DNA of 64,000 nt, taken from positions 780,671 to 844,670 of the forward strand of contig VLTH01000001.1 in assembly GCA_008125075.1 (NCBI GenBank), given 5' to 3'. This DNA is from Acetivibrio alkalicellulosi. GTDB lineage: Bacteria > Bacillota > Clostridia > Acetivibrionales > Acetivibrionaceae. Positions 1 through 9,600 of the stretch are shown piece by piece; the first letter of the stretch is position 1; the number at the start of each line of letters is the position of its first letter. Both the position numbers and the translations under genes were made by a program. The notes under the pieces were generated by a model, which was not told the DNA's origin, ran no database searches, and was given only the letters and a program-made list of their open reading frames with translations.

Positions 1-85
1 ACTTTTTTAGAAGATATAGCTCCTCTGTTTATCGCAGCAGAACTTAACTACTATAATTGCAGCTTCCACTGCGATATGCCATAAA
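1..85 (-). repeat. Family C structured repeat, copy 1
   Basis: The reverse complement of this stretch matches 12657-12740 over about 80 bases with few differences. Shared structure includes a GCAGC-GGAA-GCTGC hairpin with a GNRA-type loop. In this copy one pair is G-U instead of G-C, so pairing is kept. The element runs off the left window edge. Here it lies in inverted orientation relative to the copy behind the scaffoldin gene. It is a dispersed intergenic repeat of unknown role. Confidence 0.75.
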
Positions 86-90
86 GTAAG

Positions 91-138
91 AAATTAAAAC
101 TTTAGGTGGGGAAATTCCTTCACCTAAAGTTTTAATTT
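91..138 (+). terminator. Strong hairpin terminator
   Basis: A perfect 18-bp stem (91-108 pairing with 121-138) encloses a 12-base loop, with A-rich and T-rich outer ends so that it could work on either strand. It probably ends a transcript entering from the left of the window and lies just before the promoter of the RDD gene. Confidence 0.75.
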
Positions 139-162
139 GAATAATCTTTTATATTTTGAAAA

Positions 163-191
163 TTGACACATGTATATATTGTTAATATAAT
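163..191 (+). promoter_or_regulatory. Consensus sigma-A promoter for the RDD gene
   Basis: TTGACA (163-168) and TATAAT (186-191) are separated by exactly 17 bases. Both hexamers are perfect matches to the housekeeping consensus. The start codon of the RDD gene follows about 65 bases downstream, so this promoter very likely drives it. Confidence 0.75.
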
Positions 192-258
192 ATATTAAGG
201 TTACTTTAATGTTAATTTGTAGTATTTAAATTTAATGAAATTAAGGGAGAGTATTTAA

Positions 259-714
259 ATGAATGCTGAGGAAATCGCTATAAATTATGGGTTCTCAATA
301 ATTGTCATGAGGTGGGCGGCTACTTTAATTGATTATTTTATATTGCTTGTGATTTCTACAATTAGTATCATAATACTTGGAGAAGGATATTATGAAACAT
401 TAGTGTTTTTTTGGCTTTTATTTATTGTCATATACTATGTTGTTTTAGAAGGCGTTAGTGGATATACGTTAGGCAAGTTACTCTTTAGAATTAAGGTAAT
501 AAATAATGACTTTACTGTGCCTGGTATACATAAGTCAAGCTGCCGTACACTTTTAAGGCTTATTGAAGTTAATCCTGTTTTATTTGGTGGATTACCTGCA
601 GCTATAATTATTAATCATACAAAATATAGACAGAGATTGGGAGATGTAATTGCACAAACTTATGTTGTAAAAGTTAAAGATATAAAAAATTCTAAAGTAT
701 TGATAAATAATTAG
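259..714 (+). CDS. RDD family integral membrane protein
   Basis: A 151-residue protein with hydrophobic segments at roughly residues 18-40 and 47-66 and a third weak one near 105-118. An Arg in the first segment (VMRWAATLIDYF) followed by Asp matches the Arg-Asp-Asp pattern that names the RDD family (PF06271), and YTLGKLLFRIKV is the typical loop after the second helix. RDD proteins are small membrane proteins, some linked to ion transport. No specific substrate can be given. The ATG follows GGGAGAG at good spacing. It is monocistronic, with its own consensus promoter upstream and a gene-free 190 bases downstream. Confidence 0.8.
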   Translation: MNAEEIAINYGFSIIVMRWAATLIDYFILLVISTISIIILGEGYYETLVFFWLLFIVIYYVVLEGVSGYTLGKLLFRIKVINNDFTVPGIHKSSCRTLLRLIEVNPVLFGGLPAAIIINHTKYRQRLGDVIAQTYVVKVKDIKNSKVLINN

Positions 715-908
715 ACATTCATGAGTGAAAATCTCACTAAAATAGCATGAAAAGTATAATGGAAATGAATACTTACTAAGTAAACAAATTCAACGCCCAT
801 GAAATAAGAGATTTCTATTATTAAAAAGTATTTTCACAATAGAATAAAATTTTTACTTTCTACAAAGACTACAAGTGTTATAAATAATTTAAGTTTGGAG
901 GAAGTAAA

Positions 909-1085
909 ATGAATATAAATAAAATGGATCAGCCAAATCCAGGAATAAAATGCGTAGTAAATACATGCCACTACTATATGACAGGTGATTACTGTTCAGC
1001 TGAAAAAATTGAAGTACAACCTAGAAATGCAACAAATACAGAAGAGACAGATTGTGCTACTTTTATACCAGAAGCTAGAGCATAA
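909..1085 (+). CDS. DUF1540 small cysteine protein
   Basis: A 58-residue protein starting at ATG 909 behind GGAGG (about 898-902). It shows the DUF1540 pattern: GIKCVVNTCHYYMTGDYCSA followed by an I-x-V segment and a last Cys in TDCATF. Four Cys residues suggest metal binding. DUF1540 proteins are common in spore-forming Firmicutes and often occur as one or two copies of this Cys motif. Their role is unknown. A perfect 11-bp hairpin follows the stop codon. The gene stands alone between an RDD gene and the convergent mtnP. Confidence 0.8.
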   Translation: MNINKMDQPNPGIKCVVNTCHYYMTGDYCSAEKIEVQPRNATNTEETDCATFIPEARA

Positions 1086-1109
1086 AGAGATTTATCTAAA
1101 CGTTGGTGC

Positions 1110-1137
1110 TTCAGGTGGAGACTCAACTCCACCTGAA
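1110..1137 (+). terminator. Hairpin between DUF1540 gene and mtnP
   Basis: TTCAGGTGGAG (1110-1120) pairs perfectly with 1127-1137 around a 6-base loop. Only a loose T-rich stretch follows, so termination efficiency is uncertain. Its place between two convergent genes suggests it serves both. Confidence 0.55.
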
Positions 1138-1162
1138 TATATCTTTCAGCATTTTTTATAAT

Positions 1163-1969
1163 CTAAATTCCCAACTCAGACAATTCTACATTAGGGCAAT
1201 TACATTTATGGTTTTCTGAGTTAGTTCTTTTAATAATTTCAAAAAGCATCTTTTTAACTTTTTCATTGTTTTGTTCAAATACTTTAAGTACTTCTTCTTC
1301 TGTTACAGGAGGTATATCATCACGACCTTCAAGGCCAGCATCATAATCAGTAATAAGAGCAATATTAACATAGCACATACCAAGTTCTCTTGCCAAATAG
1401 CTTTCAGGATACTGAGTCATATTTATTACTTCCCAGCCCATTTTACTAAACCATCGACTTTCAGATACTGTTGAAAATCTAGGTCCTTGTATTACCACAA
1501 CAGTTCCTTTTTCATGAGTAGTTATGCCAAGATCTTTTCCAGTATTTATGGCAATTTCTCTAAGTGCAGAGCAATATGGGTGTGCTGGACTGATATGTCT
1601 GGTTATTGGACCATCAAAAAAGGTGTCTTTACGTCCTGTTGTCCTGTCGATAAATTGATCAGTTATAACAAAGTCACCAGGCTTAATGTGAGGTTGTAAA
1701 CTACCTGATGCTGTAGGCGCAAGTATTTTTTTAGCACCAAGTTTTTTCATAGCATACATGTTGGCTCTATAAGGTATCATGTGTGGTGGAAACTGGTGAT
1801 TCTTACCATGACGTGGTAGAAAAGCTACTTTTTTACCCTCATATTCTGCAATAGCTATTTTATCACTAGGTTTTCCGAAAGGAGTATCAATCTCAATTTC
1901 TTCTACGTTTTGTAAAAAAGCATAAAATCCAGAACCACCAAAAACACCTAAATCAACTTTTAAATCCAT
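1163..1969 (-). CDS. mtnP: S-methyl-5'-thioadenosine phosphorylase
   Basis: 268 residues, the usual length for the MTAP branch of the PNP/MTAP phosphorylase family. It cleaves methylthioadenosine (a by-product of polyamine synthesis) with phosphate to adenine and methylthioribose-1-phosphate in the cytosol. Diagnostic parts: N-terminal GVFGGSGFYAF phosphate-binding loop, LPRHGKNHQFPPH, APTASGSL, and the substrate-binding block VINMTQYPESYLARELG. The preferred base could also be inosine or guanosine in some bacterial members. The C-terminal tail carries a CNCP pair. RBS AGGAGGT lies upstream of the ATG. No other methionine-salvage gene is adjacent, so it appears to be a stand-alone gene. Confidence 0.92.
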   Translation of the reverse strand: MDLKVDLGVFGGSGFYAFLQNVEEIEIDTPFGKPSDKIAIAEYEGKKVAFLPRHGKNHQFPPHMIPYRANMYAMKKLGAKKILAPTASGSLQPHIKPGDFVITDQFIDRTTGRKDTFFDGPITRHISPAHPYCSALREIAINTGKDLGITTHEKGTVVVIQGPRFSTVSESRWFSKMGWEVINMTQYPESYLARELGMCYVNIALITDYDAGLEGRDDIPPVTEEEVLKVFEQNNEKVKKMLFEIIKRTNSENHKCNCPNVELSELGI

Positions 1970-2011
1970 CTTTTTACCTCCTGTTATTTTAAAAATAAAG
2001 ACTTACTTTCA

Positions 2012-2100
2012 GATTGTAGAAAATATAACTTTCACAACTAGGCCTTATTTGATGCCAAAAGGCTCCATAAAGTGAAGTAATATTTCGGATAATCCTTAAT
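2012..2100 (-). repeat. Family A MITE-like repeat (copy 1)
   Basis: An approximately 90-base intergenic element whose two ends are imperfect inverted repeats (GATTGTAGAAAATATAACTT at one end, and the complement of ATTATCCGAAATATTACTTC at the other). The centre carries GGCCTTATTTGATGCC. The same element recurs at 3445-3546, 16752-16855, 26861-26960, 58066-58152 and, interrupted or shortened, elsewhere. Lies upstream of mtnP. Confidence 0.75.
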
Positions 2101-2347
2101 CAATTATATTTTATAAAGTTCAAATGTTTTATCATTACATAACTATTATAGTATAAATACTGAAAGATTCAATCTATTTCTTGTCATTTTTTTCTCTTCC
2201 ATCATAAACCTCATATAAAAATATGATATTTGTCGAAACATAATAATATTATTTTGCTTTAAATAATAATTTAAATGTATAATTTTTTTATAATCACAGG
2301 AATTTCAATGTTTGATATATATTACTAATGCTAAAGGAGATAAAATT

Positions 2348-2983
2348 ATGAATCACAATTTTCATTCTATAAAAGATTTGCTAATAAAACAAAAGAAAGA
2401 TATCGAAAAGACAATAAATCTTATGAAAGAGCATAGAATTGCGGAACAGGATATTGATTCACCTAATGAATTGTCCAACTACGACAATCATCCAGCAGAT
2501 ACTGGAACAGAATTGTTTCAAGTTGAATTAAATAACGCACTTAAAGTACATGAAGAACATCTTTTAAAAGATATACAGGATGCCATTAAGAAAATAGATA
2601 ATGGTAAATATGGAAACTGTGACTTTTGTGGTCAGGAAATTGCTTATGAAAGACTAGAGGCAATTCCCTATTCTAGACTATGTATAAACTGTGAGAACAG
2701 TAAAGAAGTTACAATGGAGTATCTTGACAGGCAGAGGCCTGTTGAAGAGAAAGTATTAGATGCTCCTTTCGGGAGAAAATATCTAAACTCAAGAGAAGAT
2801 GATGAGTTTGAAGGTATTGATCAGTTAAACGATCTTATGAAATTTGGATCATCAGATACTCCACAAGACATGGGAGGTTATGAAGATTATGAAGAGTTTT
2901 ACACAAATGAAATAGATAATCAGGGGATTGTAGATGAAATGGACAAAATATCTAACGAACAGTACAAACGTCAATTATACTAA
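2348..2983 (+). CDS. DksA/TraR-type zinc-finger protein (YteA family)
   Basis: A 211-residue soluble protein. The N-terminal part is a charged helical hairpin (about residues 1-85) and is followed by the DksA/TraR zinc finger, YGNCDFCGQEIAYERL with a second pair in CINCE (roughly 88-120). The finger is followed by an acidic tail of about 90 residues. This arrangement matches the Firmicutes YteA family (TIGR02890), which is related to sporulation-linked regulators; direct function is not established. ATG 2348 is chosen because AAGGAGAT sits at ideal spacing, whereas an upstream in-frame start at 2312 has no RBS. Single gene. Confidence 0.82.
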   Translation: MNHNFHSIKDLLIKQKKDIEKTINLMKEHRIAEQDIDSPNELSNYDNHPADTGTELFQVELNNALKVHEEHLLKDIQDAIKKIDNGKYGNCDFCGQEIAYERLEAIPYSRLCINCENSKEVTMEYLDRQRPVEEKVLDAPFGRKYLNSREDDEFEGIDQLNDLMKFGSSDTPQDMGGYEDYEEFYTNEIDNQGIVDEMDKISNEQYKRQLY

Positions 2984-3829
2984 GGAATGTGGTGTATGTA
3001 TCAAAAGTAAAAAAAAATATGCACCCAAGGAATGTTTGAAGTAATCTAATAAGGCCTGTAGTGAAACAGTAGTAGAAGTTATATTTTCAGCGTTAGAATT
3101 TTGAAAATAATAGCTGCCTCTATATTTTTCACTTCAGGTCACATTTTTTCAAAATTGACCATGTGAAAAAGATATATTAAATAATTTCAAGATACTTACT
3201 AAGAGAAGAGAAAATGTCCCTCTTACACATAGAACTTTTTTGATAGTATTAATTGTGGGTACGTAAATTATTATTAGTTTCGCATAATTTATAAAGAGAC
3301 AATAAAAAAAAGGTACGTTTTGATTCTAACGAGTTTATAAAAAATAATGATAACTATTATAGATTAACTTTTTGAAATATGTTAATATAGGATTAGAGTC
3401 AAAAGAAATTACGTTAAACTTTACACTAAATGGTTGGTGTAATAAGGATTAGGTGAAATATTACTTCCACTTTTTAAATAGGTCTATTTGGCATCAAATA
3501 AGATCTGTAGTGAAATAGTAGTGGAAGTTATGTTTTCAGCAATCCTAAATCAATTGTAAATACTTTGTTAAATGTTTAGATTTAAGTTTTGGGAGGAGTT
3601 GTATTTTACATAGTTTAATCTACAAAAAACTGCTAATAAAAATCGATGCATTATATCATTCATTTCAAACCAAAAGCCATTATAATATCCATAAAATATC
3701 AATGTAGTATTATAAAATTCAATCAATTTCCCTATAAAATGTTAAATGAAGTTTTTTACTATTGTTTTATTTAGTGCCAATAATTTTGTGTAATTTTATA
3801 TAAAAATATATTAAGGAGTGAAGGTAAAA
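2984..3829. other. Long repeat-rich intergenic region before the GH9 gene
   Basis: No credible coding sequence is visible. It holds a shortened family A element (about 3037-3101), a full family A copy (3445-3546) and an 11-of-12 inverted repeat (TTTTGATTCTAA at 3318-3329 against the complement of TTAGAGTCAAAA at 3394-3405). The final 250 bases are very AT-rich and probably contain the promoter of the cellulase gene, but no hexamer pair stands out. Confidence 0.5.
3445..3546 (+). repeat. Family A MITE-like repeat (copy 3, full length)
   Basis: This is the clearest full copy. The left end begins AGGATTAGGTGAAATATTAC and the right end, reverse complemented, begins AGGATTGCTGAAAACATAAC, so the termini form an imperfect inverted repeat of about 28 bases. 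Between them lie GGTCTATTTGGCATC and TGTAGTGAAATAGTAG. No open reading frame is inside, so it would need a transposase from elsewhere. Confidence 0.8.
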
Positions 3830-6800
3830 ATGATGAAGAAAAAAGTATCATTACTTCTTGTGCTTGCTATGATTTTAACTTTATTAGTGCCACAAATAAC
3901 AGCAAACACAGAAGAGCCAGAAGAAGGCTATAGGAGACTTCAGGACTTTCAGATTTTCAAAGATGATCCCATTATAGTTGGATGGGCAGGAAGTGGAGAT
4001 GAAGAACTTGAAACTGTGAATGAAGCCTTACCAGTAGATTTTGAAGAAACTTATAATGGATTGCCATCTATAAGAATCAACGTAACTAAACCTGTTGCAA
4101 GCTGGTGGTGGTTATCAATTATTCCATATATTAATCAATATCCTGATGCTCTTAAATATAAGGGGTGGAGTACATATGATTTCACTGATTATGTTGAAAA
4201 TGGACTTCTTGAGTTTAACATTAAAGGAGCAGTGGGCGGAGAGAACTTTATGATAGGATCAAGATACAATTTCTATCATAGGGGGTTTGAAAAAAAACAT
4301 GACGAAATAGCAGTAAATATAAACAATTATGTTAATATAACTCCAGAGTGGCAGAGTGTTAAAATACCTTTAAAAGATATTATGACTCATAGAGATATAG
4401 AACATTCTCCATTAGATTCTATTTGTCTGGTTTTTAAAAACTCTCCTAGAAATACATTTACGGTATGGGTTAATGATATAAGAATTGCATCACCTGATAA
4501 TGAAAGAAGCTATCCTGAGATAAAAGTAAATCAGGTTGGATTTTTGGAAAACTCAGAAAAATATGCTCTTGTTTCAGGTTTTCCAGAAGAATTAACTGCT
4601 GATAAAGGAACAAAATTTTCAGTTATTAATGTAAGTGATGATTCGGTTGTTTATGAGGGCACTTTATCTCTTGTATCCGAGTTTGAAGCTGTTGATTCAG
4701 GAGAAAAGATTTTGAGAGCTGATTTTTCAAGTGTTAAGACACCTGGTAAATATTATATCAGTGTTGATGCAGAAGGAATAGAAAATTCACTTGAATTTAA
4801 AATAGGAAATGGCATATATGATTCTTTGTTAGTGGATGCTTCAAGATATTTTTATTACCAACGTCAGGGAATAGAACTTATCGAACCATATGCACCTGAT
4901 TATCCAAGATCTGATATGACACCAAATGACGCACAGGCTGTTTTTATGTCTGGTGAAAAGGAACCAATAGATATTACAAAAGGATGGCATGATGCTGGTG
5001 ATTATGGCAAGTATGTAAATGCTGGAGCAACTGCAGTTTCAGACTTATTCTGGGCATATGAAATGTTTCCTGAACAGTTTATGGACAACCAATTTAATAT
5101 ACCTGAAAGTGGAAATGGAATCCCTGATATTCTTGATGAAGCTAGATGGGAGCTTGAGTGGATTCTGAAAATGCAGGATAAAGATAGTGGAGGTTTTTAT
5201 CCAAGGATACAGCATGACAATTTCAACATAGAGGATTTAGAAACTATAGATGAAATAAAAGAAATAAAAAGAATTATTTTTGATCAAAATGGTCCTACTA
5301 CTGATGATACTGCGTGTGCAGCTGCTATATTAGCTCATGCATATATCATATATAAGGATATTGATGAGGATTTTGCAAATGAGTGCTTAGATGCAGCAAA
5401 AAATGCGTGGGTGTTTTTAGAAAATAATACAGTCAACATCATTTCACCACGTGGAGCCTACAATGTTCACGACGATAGTGGAAACAGACTATGGGCATCT
5501 GCTTCACTTTATAGAGCAACAAACGAGGAAGTTTATCACAATTATTTTATAGACAATTATAAAAGTTTCTATTATAAGTTTCGTGATGAATTAGGATATG
5601 CACATACATGGGGAGATATGTGGCTAACTGCATTTTTGATGTATTATAAAGCTGAAAACAAAAATAGTGATGCAATAGAATGGATTAATGGAGAACTGGA
5701 TTTATGGATTACAAAAATGCTTAATAGATACGAAGAAAATCCATGGAATAATGCTATAGTTCCAGGTAATTATTCATGGGGAAGTAATATGAAGGTTTTA
5801 AATGTACCGATGGGTGCAATTATAGCTTCAATGCTAATGGATACATATAATAGCAAAGTAACCAATTTTGGAATTGACTCTCTTAATTGGATACTTGGTA
5901 CCAATCCTCTTCGTTACAGTTTTGTTTCAGGATATGGTCAGGATTCTCTAGAAGAAGTTTTTAGTACAATATATCATTATGATGACAAAGTTGGTATTCC
6001 AAAGGGATACATGGCAGGAGGGCCTAACTCCAATGAAGGTCAATTACTTTCAAGATTTGCCGCTAAGTGTTATTCAAGAAGTGCTGGGGATTGGGTTTCA
6101 AATGAACATTCAGTTTATTTGAATTCATCACTTGTTTTCATGGCAGCTTATGCCAACGAAAAGGCAAATGAAGAACCTGTAGAAGTGGATTTTAAATATG
6201 GTGATTTGAATAATGATGGTGTAATAAATTCAACTGATTATGCAAAAATGATAAAGCATATTTTGAGAATTGAGAGAATAACTGATGCCAATATACATAA
6301 GGCTGGCGACTTAAATGGAGATGGAGCAATAAATTCTATAGACTTAGTTTTATTACGAAGATATATACTTGAAATAATAGATATATTTCCTGTTGAAGAG
6401 GTAAGTGAGCCAACAGTTCCTCCTATTCTTCCTCCTTCTTTACCTAAGTTAACACAAAGTATTGAGGATTTAGGAGATTGGTCGCTTTATACTCTTTCTA
6501 ATACCAAAACAAGTGCAGAATCTTCTTCAGATGGAGTTTCATTATCAATATCTAAAAGTGGAACTTCATCAAGAGATATTAGATTAATATATAATGATTC
6601 CATTGAACTTATCAGTGGTGAATATGAATTAGATATGGTTTTTGGAGCGCTTTCAAACAGTGATAATGATTTTAGAAAAGTACGTGTTGTTTTAGAAAAA
6701 GATGATTCAACAAGAGAAGTTATATACGATAATGTTTTTTCAATTTCTCTTCTTCCAATGCCAGGTCCTGTAAAGTTACCTTTTAGTGTTCCTGTTGATT

Positions 6801-9514
6801 GTAAAGCTAAGTTTTCTATTGACTTAGGTTACTTTGATGGAGAACACATTGGAGAACATAGAATAGAAATAACAAACCCAACATTTAAACGTACAGGTGA
6901 CTATGTAGATATAAGTGATCCTATTGATCCTATTGAACCAGTCGTTGTTAATGTACCAATTTTAAATTCTGACTTTTCTCTTGGCACTGCTGATAATTGG
7001 TGGGATATAAGTGCGGTTGAAGATGGTGTAGGTATTGTTGAAGTTGAAGGTGGAGCACCAAATCTATGGGATGTTACCGCTGGATATTGGAGAGCTTTTA
7101 GATTAGAAGAAGGTAGAGAATATACGGTATCATTTGATATTGCTACAGAAGAGTCACATACAGCTGCATTTGAAATTATAGATGATGCTATAAATAAAGG
7201 AGTATATCTTAAACATTTTACATTAAGTGGTGGCGGAGAGTTTGAGACAATTGTATTTGATGATCTTGAATTAAACGAAGAAATTATGGCAAAGTTTCAA
7301 TTTCAATTAGGTTTTGGTACAGAAGGCGAAACATACAATGTATATATAGCAAATGTAAGAATTACATATCTTGATGATGGAACAGGTGCACCAGTTATAG
7401 ATCCAAAGGCTAATTTAGTTAGAAATGCTGATTTTTCAGCAGGCACTAGAAATTGGGGAGCATTCTCAATGTCTTTTGGTGAAGCAGATTTTGCAGTTGT
7501 AGATGAAGAAGCTGTAGTTAGTATTACCAACACAGGAACTGTTGACTATGCTGTTCAATTCTTCCAAGATGGAATAAGATTGTATGAGGGAAATAAGTAT
7601 AAGTTATCATTTAGATATAAGGCAAATGAAGAAAGAATTGGAGAAGTTCGTATTCAAGAAAATGGAGGAAGCTATACTGGATACTTCTCTGACAACCGAT
7701 TGACCTTTACTACAGAATGGCAAACTTATGAAAAAGAGTTTACAATGAGATATGAAAGTGACACTGTTGCACGTCTTTGTTTTAATTTAGGTAAAGCAGG
7801 AGAAGCTACAGTGGTTGATCAAGTAATATACTTTGATGATTTTAGTCTTGTTATGACAGAAGGAACAATTCCTGAAGATGAAAAGGAAAGTTTAATAAGA
7901 TTAAATCAGTTAGGTTATCGTCCAGATGATGCTAAAGTTGCTTTTGTTATTTTTGATGAGCCAACATTTGAGGTTTATACAGAAGATGATAAACTTGTTA
8001 TGACAGGCAATACGTATCTTTATAGTACGGATAGGGATGGAAATCCTGTTGTAGATTTTAATAGTGGAGATATTACACGTGTTGCTGATTTTAGCACAAT
8101 TAAACATGATGGAAGATATTACATTAAAGCAGGAGATGAAAAGTCAGTTGTTTTTGAAATAAACAAAAATGTATATGATGAAGTAACTAATGCTGTTTTA
8201 AAACTTTTCTATTTTCAAAGAAGTGGAGAATTAAAAGAAGAATATGTAGGTGAATTATTTGCTCGTGGTCCTGGTCATACAGAAAAAGCAAAATACTATA
8301 AACCAACAGATGAAATTTATGGAGATGTAGAAATTGATGTCCATGGTGGTTGGTATGATGCAGGGGATTATGGCAGGTATATTACACCTGCTTCAAAAGC
8401 AGTGGCAGATTTATTAATGACAGCAGAGCATTTTCCAAGTACAACTCAGATAGACTTTGGTGGACCTGATAAACTATTAGGTGAAATTAGATACCAATTA
8501 GAATGGATGCTTAAAATGCAACATCCAGAAACAGGAGGGGTATATCATAAAGTAACTGGTCAATACCATGCTTCTATGACTACGTTACCTCATAATGATT
8601 TAGCTCAGTTGTACTTATCACCTGTATCGGCACCTGCTACAGCAGATTTTGCAGCAGTTATGGCTTATGCTTACAGGATGTATAAAGATATTGATGAGAA
8701 ATTTGCAAAAGATTGTCTTGATGCTGCATTACTTGCATGGAAGTGGCTTCAGGATAATCCTAATATAAATGGCTATACCGACCCAGACTTTTTCCATAGT
8801 GGTGATTATAATGATCCTAGCTCGAGAGATGAAAGATTTTGGGCGGCAGCAGAGCTTTATAAGACAACAGAAGATATAGAGTTTCTACAGTATATGGAAG
8901 CCAATCCACTTCCACGAGCAGGTTTTGGATGGCATGACATGGGCTCTTATGCTCTTGTAGCTTTGCTAACAACAGATTTTATTGATCAAGATAGTGATTT
9001 ATATAAAAGGGCTAAAAATCGTTTTATTGCTGATGCCCAATCAATATTACGAGTGTGGGAAAATGATGGATATAAAGTTGCTCTAAATTATTATGTATGG
9101 GGTAGTAATAAGGACTTAGCAGATCGTGCTATGATTTTAATATTTGCAAATAAATTAGAGCCAGATGCTAGATATCATGAAGCTGTTTTAGATCAAGTAC
9201 ATTACTTCCTTGGAAGAAATGCAAATGATATTAGCTATGTTACCGATTTTGGTCAAAAATCAGCTCAAAATCCTCATCACAGACCTTCGGCTATACTTGG
9301 TCAAGTTGTTCCAGGTATGCTTGTAGGAGGGCCTAATGCAGAAATTATGACAATTATACACGACCCTGTTTCTCAGATGGTGGATGAAGACACTCCTCCA
9401 GCAAGAAGGTATGCAGATATAACAGGAAGTTATGCTACAAATGAAATTTGTATCTACTGGAATTCACCATTGGCATATGTACTAGGATATATATATGAAT
9501 TAAATCAAAATTAA
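3830..9514 (+). CDS. Bifunctional GH9-dockerin-CBM4-GH9 cellulosomal cellulase
   Basis: A secreted enzyme of about 1894 residues with two GH9 catalytic modules. Order: signal peptide (1-26); CBM30-like module (about 35-220); CelD_N Ig-like (227-325); GH9 (328-780); type I-like dockerin (790-855, two NDG/GDG calcium loops with INSTDY and INSIDL); a beta-sandwich module of uncertain family (875-1025); two CBM4/9-type modules (1040-1345); second CelD_N Ig (1350-1445); second GH9 (1447-1890). Catalytic residues are visible in both: DAGDYGKY (Asp388, Asp391) with Glu759, and DAGDYGRY (Asp1510, Asp1513) with Glu1872. The first half resembles CelJ-type endoglucanases and the second CbhA/CelK-type cellobiohydrolases, so the protein looks like an endo/exo fusion hung on one internal dockerin. 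ATG 3830 is preferred over GTG 3818, which lies in the RBS. A strong terminator follows. Confidence 0.9.
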   Translation: MMKKKVSLLLVLAMILTLLVPQITANTEEPEEGYRRLQDFQIFKDDPIIVGWAGSGDEELETVNEALPVDFEETYNGLPSIRINVTKPVASWWWLSIIPYINQYPDALKYKGWSTYDFTDYVENGLLEFNIKGAVGGENFMIGSRYNFYHRGFEKKHDEIAVNINNYVNITPEWQSVKIPLKDIMTHRDIEHSPLDSICLVFKNSPRNTFTVWVNDIRIASPDNERSYPEIKVNQVGFLENSEKYALVSGFPEELTADKGTKFSVINVSDDSVVYEGTLSLVSEFEAVDSGEKILRADFSSVKTPGKYYISVDAEGIENSLEFKIGNGIYDSLLVDASRYFYYQRQGIELIEPYAPDYPRSDMTPNDAQAVFMSGEKEPIDITKGWHDAGDYGKYVNAGATAVSDLFWAYEMFPEQFMDNQFNIPESGNGIPDILDEARWELEWILKMQDKDSGGFYPRIQHDNFNIEDLETIDEIKEIKRIIFDQNGPTTDDTACAAAILAHAYIIYKDIDEDFANECLDAAKNAWVFLENNTVNIISPRGAYNVHDDSGNRLWASASLYRATNEEVYHNYFIDNYKSFYYKFRDELGYAHTWGDMWLTAFLMYYKAENKNSDAIEWINGELDLWITKMLNRYEENPWNNAIVPGNYSWGSNMKVLNVPMGAIIASMLMDTYNSKVTNFGIDSLNWILGTNPLRYSFVSGYGQDSLEEVFSTIYHYDDKVGIPKGYMAGGPNSNEGQLLSRFAAKCYSRSAGDWVSNEHSVYLNSSLVFMAAYANEKANEEPVEVDFKYGDLNNDGVINSTDYAKMIKHILRIERITDANIHKAGDLNGDGAINSIDLVLLRRYILEIIDIFPVEEVSEPTVPPILPPSLPKLTQSIEDLGDWSLYTLSNTKTSAESSSDGVSLSISKSGTSSRDIRLIYNDSIELISGEYELDMVFGALSNSDNDFRKVRVVLEKDDSTREVIYDNVFSISLLPMPGPVKLPFSVPVDCKAKFSIDLGYFDGEHIGEHRIEITNPTFKRTGDYVDISDPIDPIEPVVVNVPILNSDFSLGTADNWWDISAVEDGVGIVEVEGGAPNLWDVTAGYWRAFRLEEGREYTVSFDIATEESHTAAFEIIDDAINKGVYLKHFTLSGGGEFETIVFDDLELNEEIMAKFQFQLGFGTEGETYNVYIANVRITYLDDGTGAPVIDPKANLVRNADFSAGTRNWGAFSMSFGEADFAVVDEEAVVSITNTGTVDYAVQFFQDGIRLYEGNKYKLSFRYKANEERIGEVRIQENGGSYTGYFSDNRLTFTTEWQTYEKEFTMRYESDTVARLCFNLGKAGEATVVDQVIYFDDFSLVMTEGTIPEDEKESLIRLNQLGYRPDDAKVAFVIFDEPTFEVYTEDDKLVMTGNTYLYSTDRDGNPVVDFNSGDITRVADFSTIKHDGRYYIKAGDEKSVVFEINKNVYDEVTNAVLKLFYFQRSGELKEEYVGELFARGPGHTEKAKYYKPTDEIYGDVEIDVHGGWYDAGDYGRYITPASKAVADLLMTAEHFPSTTQIDFGGPDKLLGEIRYQLEWMLKMQHPETGGVYHKVTGQYHASMTTLPHNDLAQLYLSPVSAPATADFAAVMAYAYRMYKDIDEKFAKDCLDAALLAWKWLQDNPNINGYTDPDFFHSGDYNDPSSRDERFWAAAELYKTTEDIEFLQYMEANPLPRAGFGWHDMGSYALVALLTTDFIDQDSDLYKRAKNRFIADAQSILRVWENDGYKVALNYYVWGSNKDLADRAMILIFANKLEPDARYHEAVLDQVHYFLGRNANDISYVTDFGQKSAQNPHHRPSAILGQVVPGMLVGGPNAEIMTIIHDPVSQMVDEDTPPARRYADITGSYATNEICIYWNSPLAYVLGYIYELNQN

Positions 9515-9531
9515 TATAATATTTTAAAGAT

Positions 9532-9566
9532 AGAGCTTCGCTTTTTATAAAGTGAAGCTCTTTTTT
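9532..9566 (+). terminator. Rho-independent terminator after the GH9 gene
   Basis: AGAGCTTCGCTTT pairs with AAAGTGAAGCTCT (one G-T pair) around a short loop, followed directly by a run of T. It is a textbook intrinsic terminator 18 bases behind the stop codon, so the cellulase is probably monocistronic. Confidence 0.9.
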
Positions 9567-9600
9567 AGAAGTCTTGGAACGAAGTGAAAGACTTAGAACA
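9567..9600 (+). repeat. Family B repeat, half unit
   Basis: AGAAGTCTTGGAACGAAGTG followed by AAAGACTTA is the arm of family B, itself a small hairpin (AAGTCTT with AAGACTT). Closely related arms occur at 16289-16360 and twice at 57871-57976. Confidence 0.65.
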
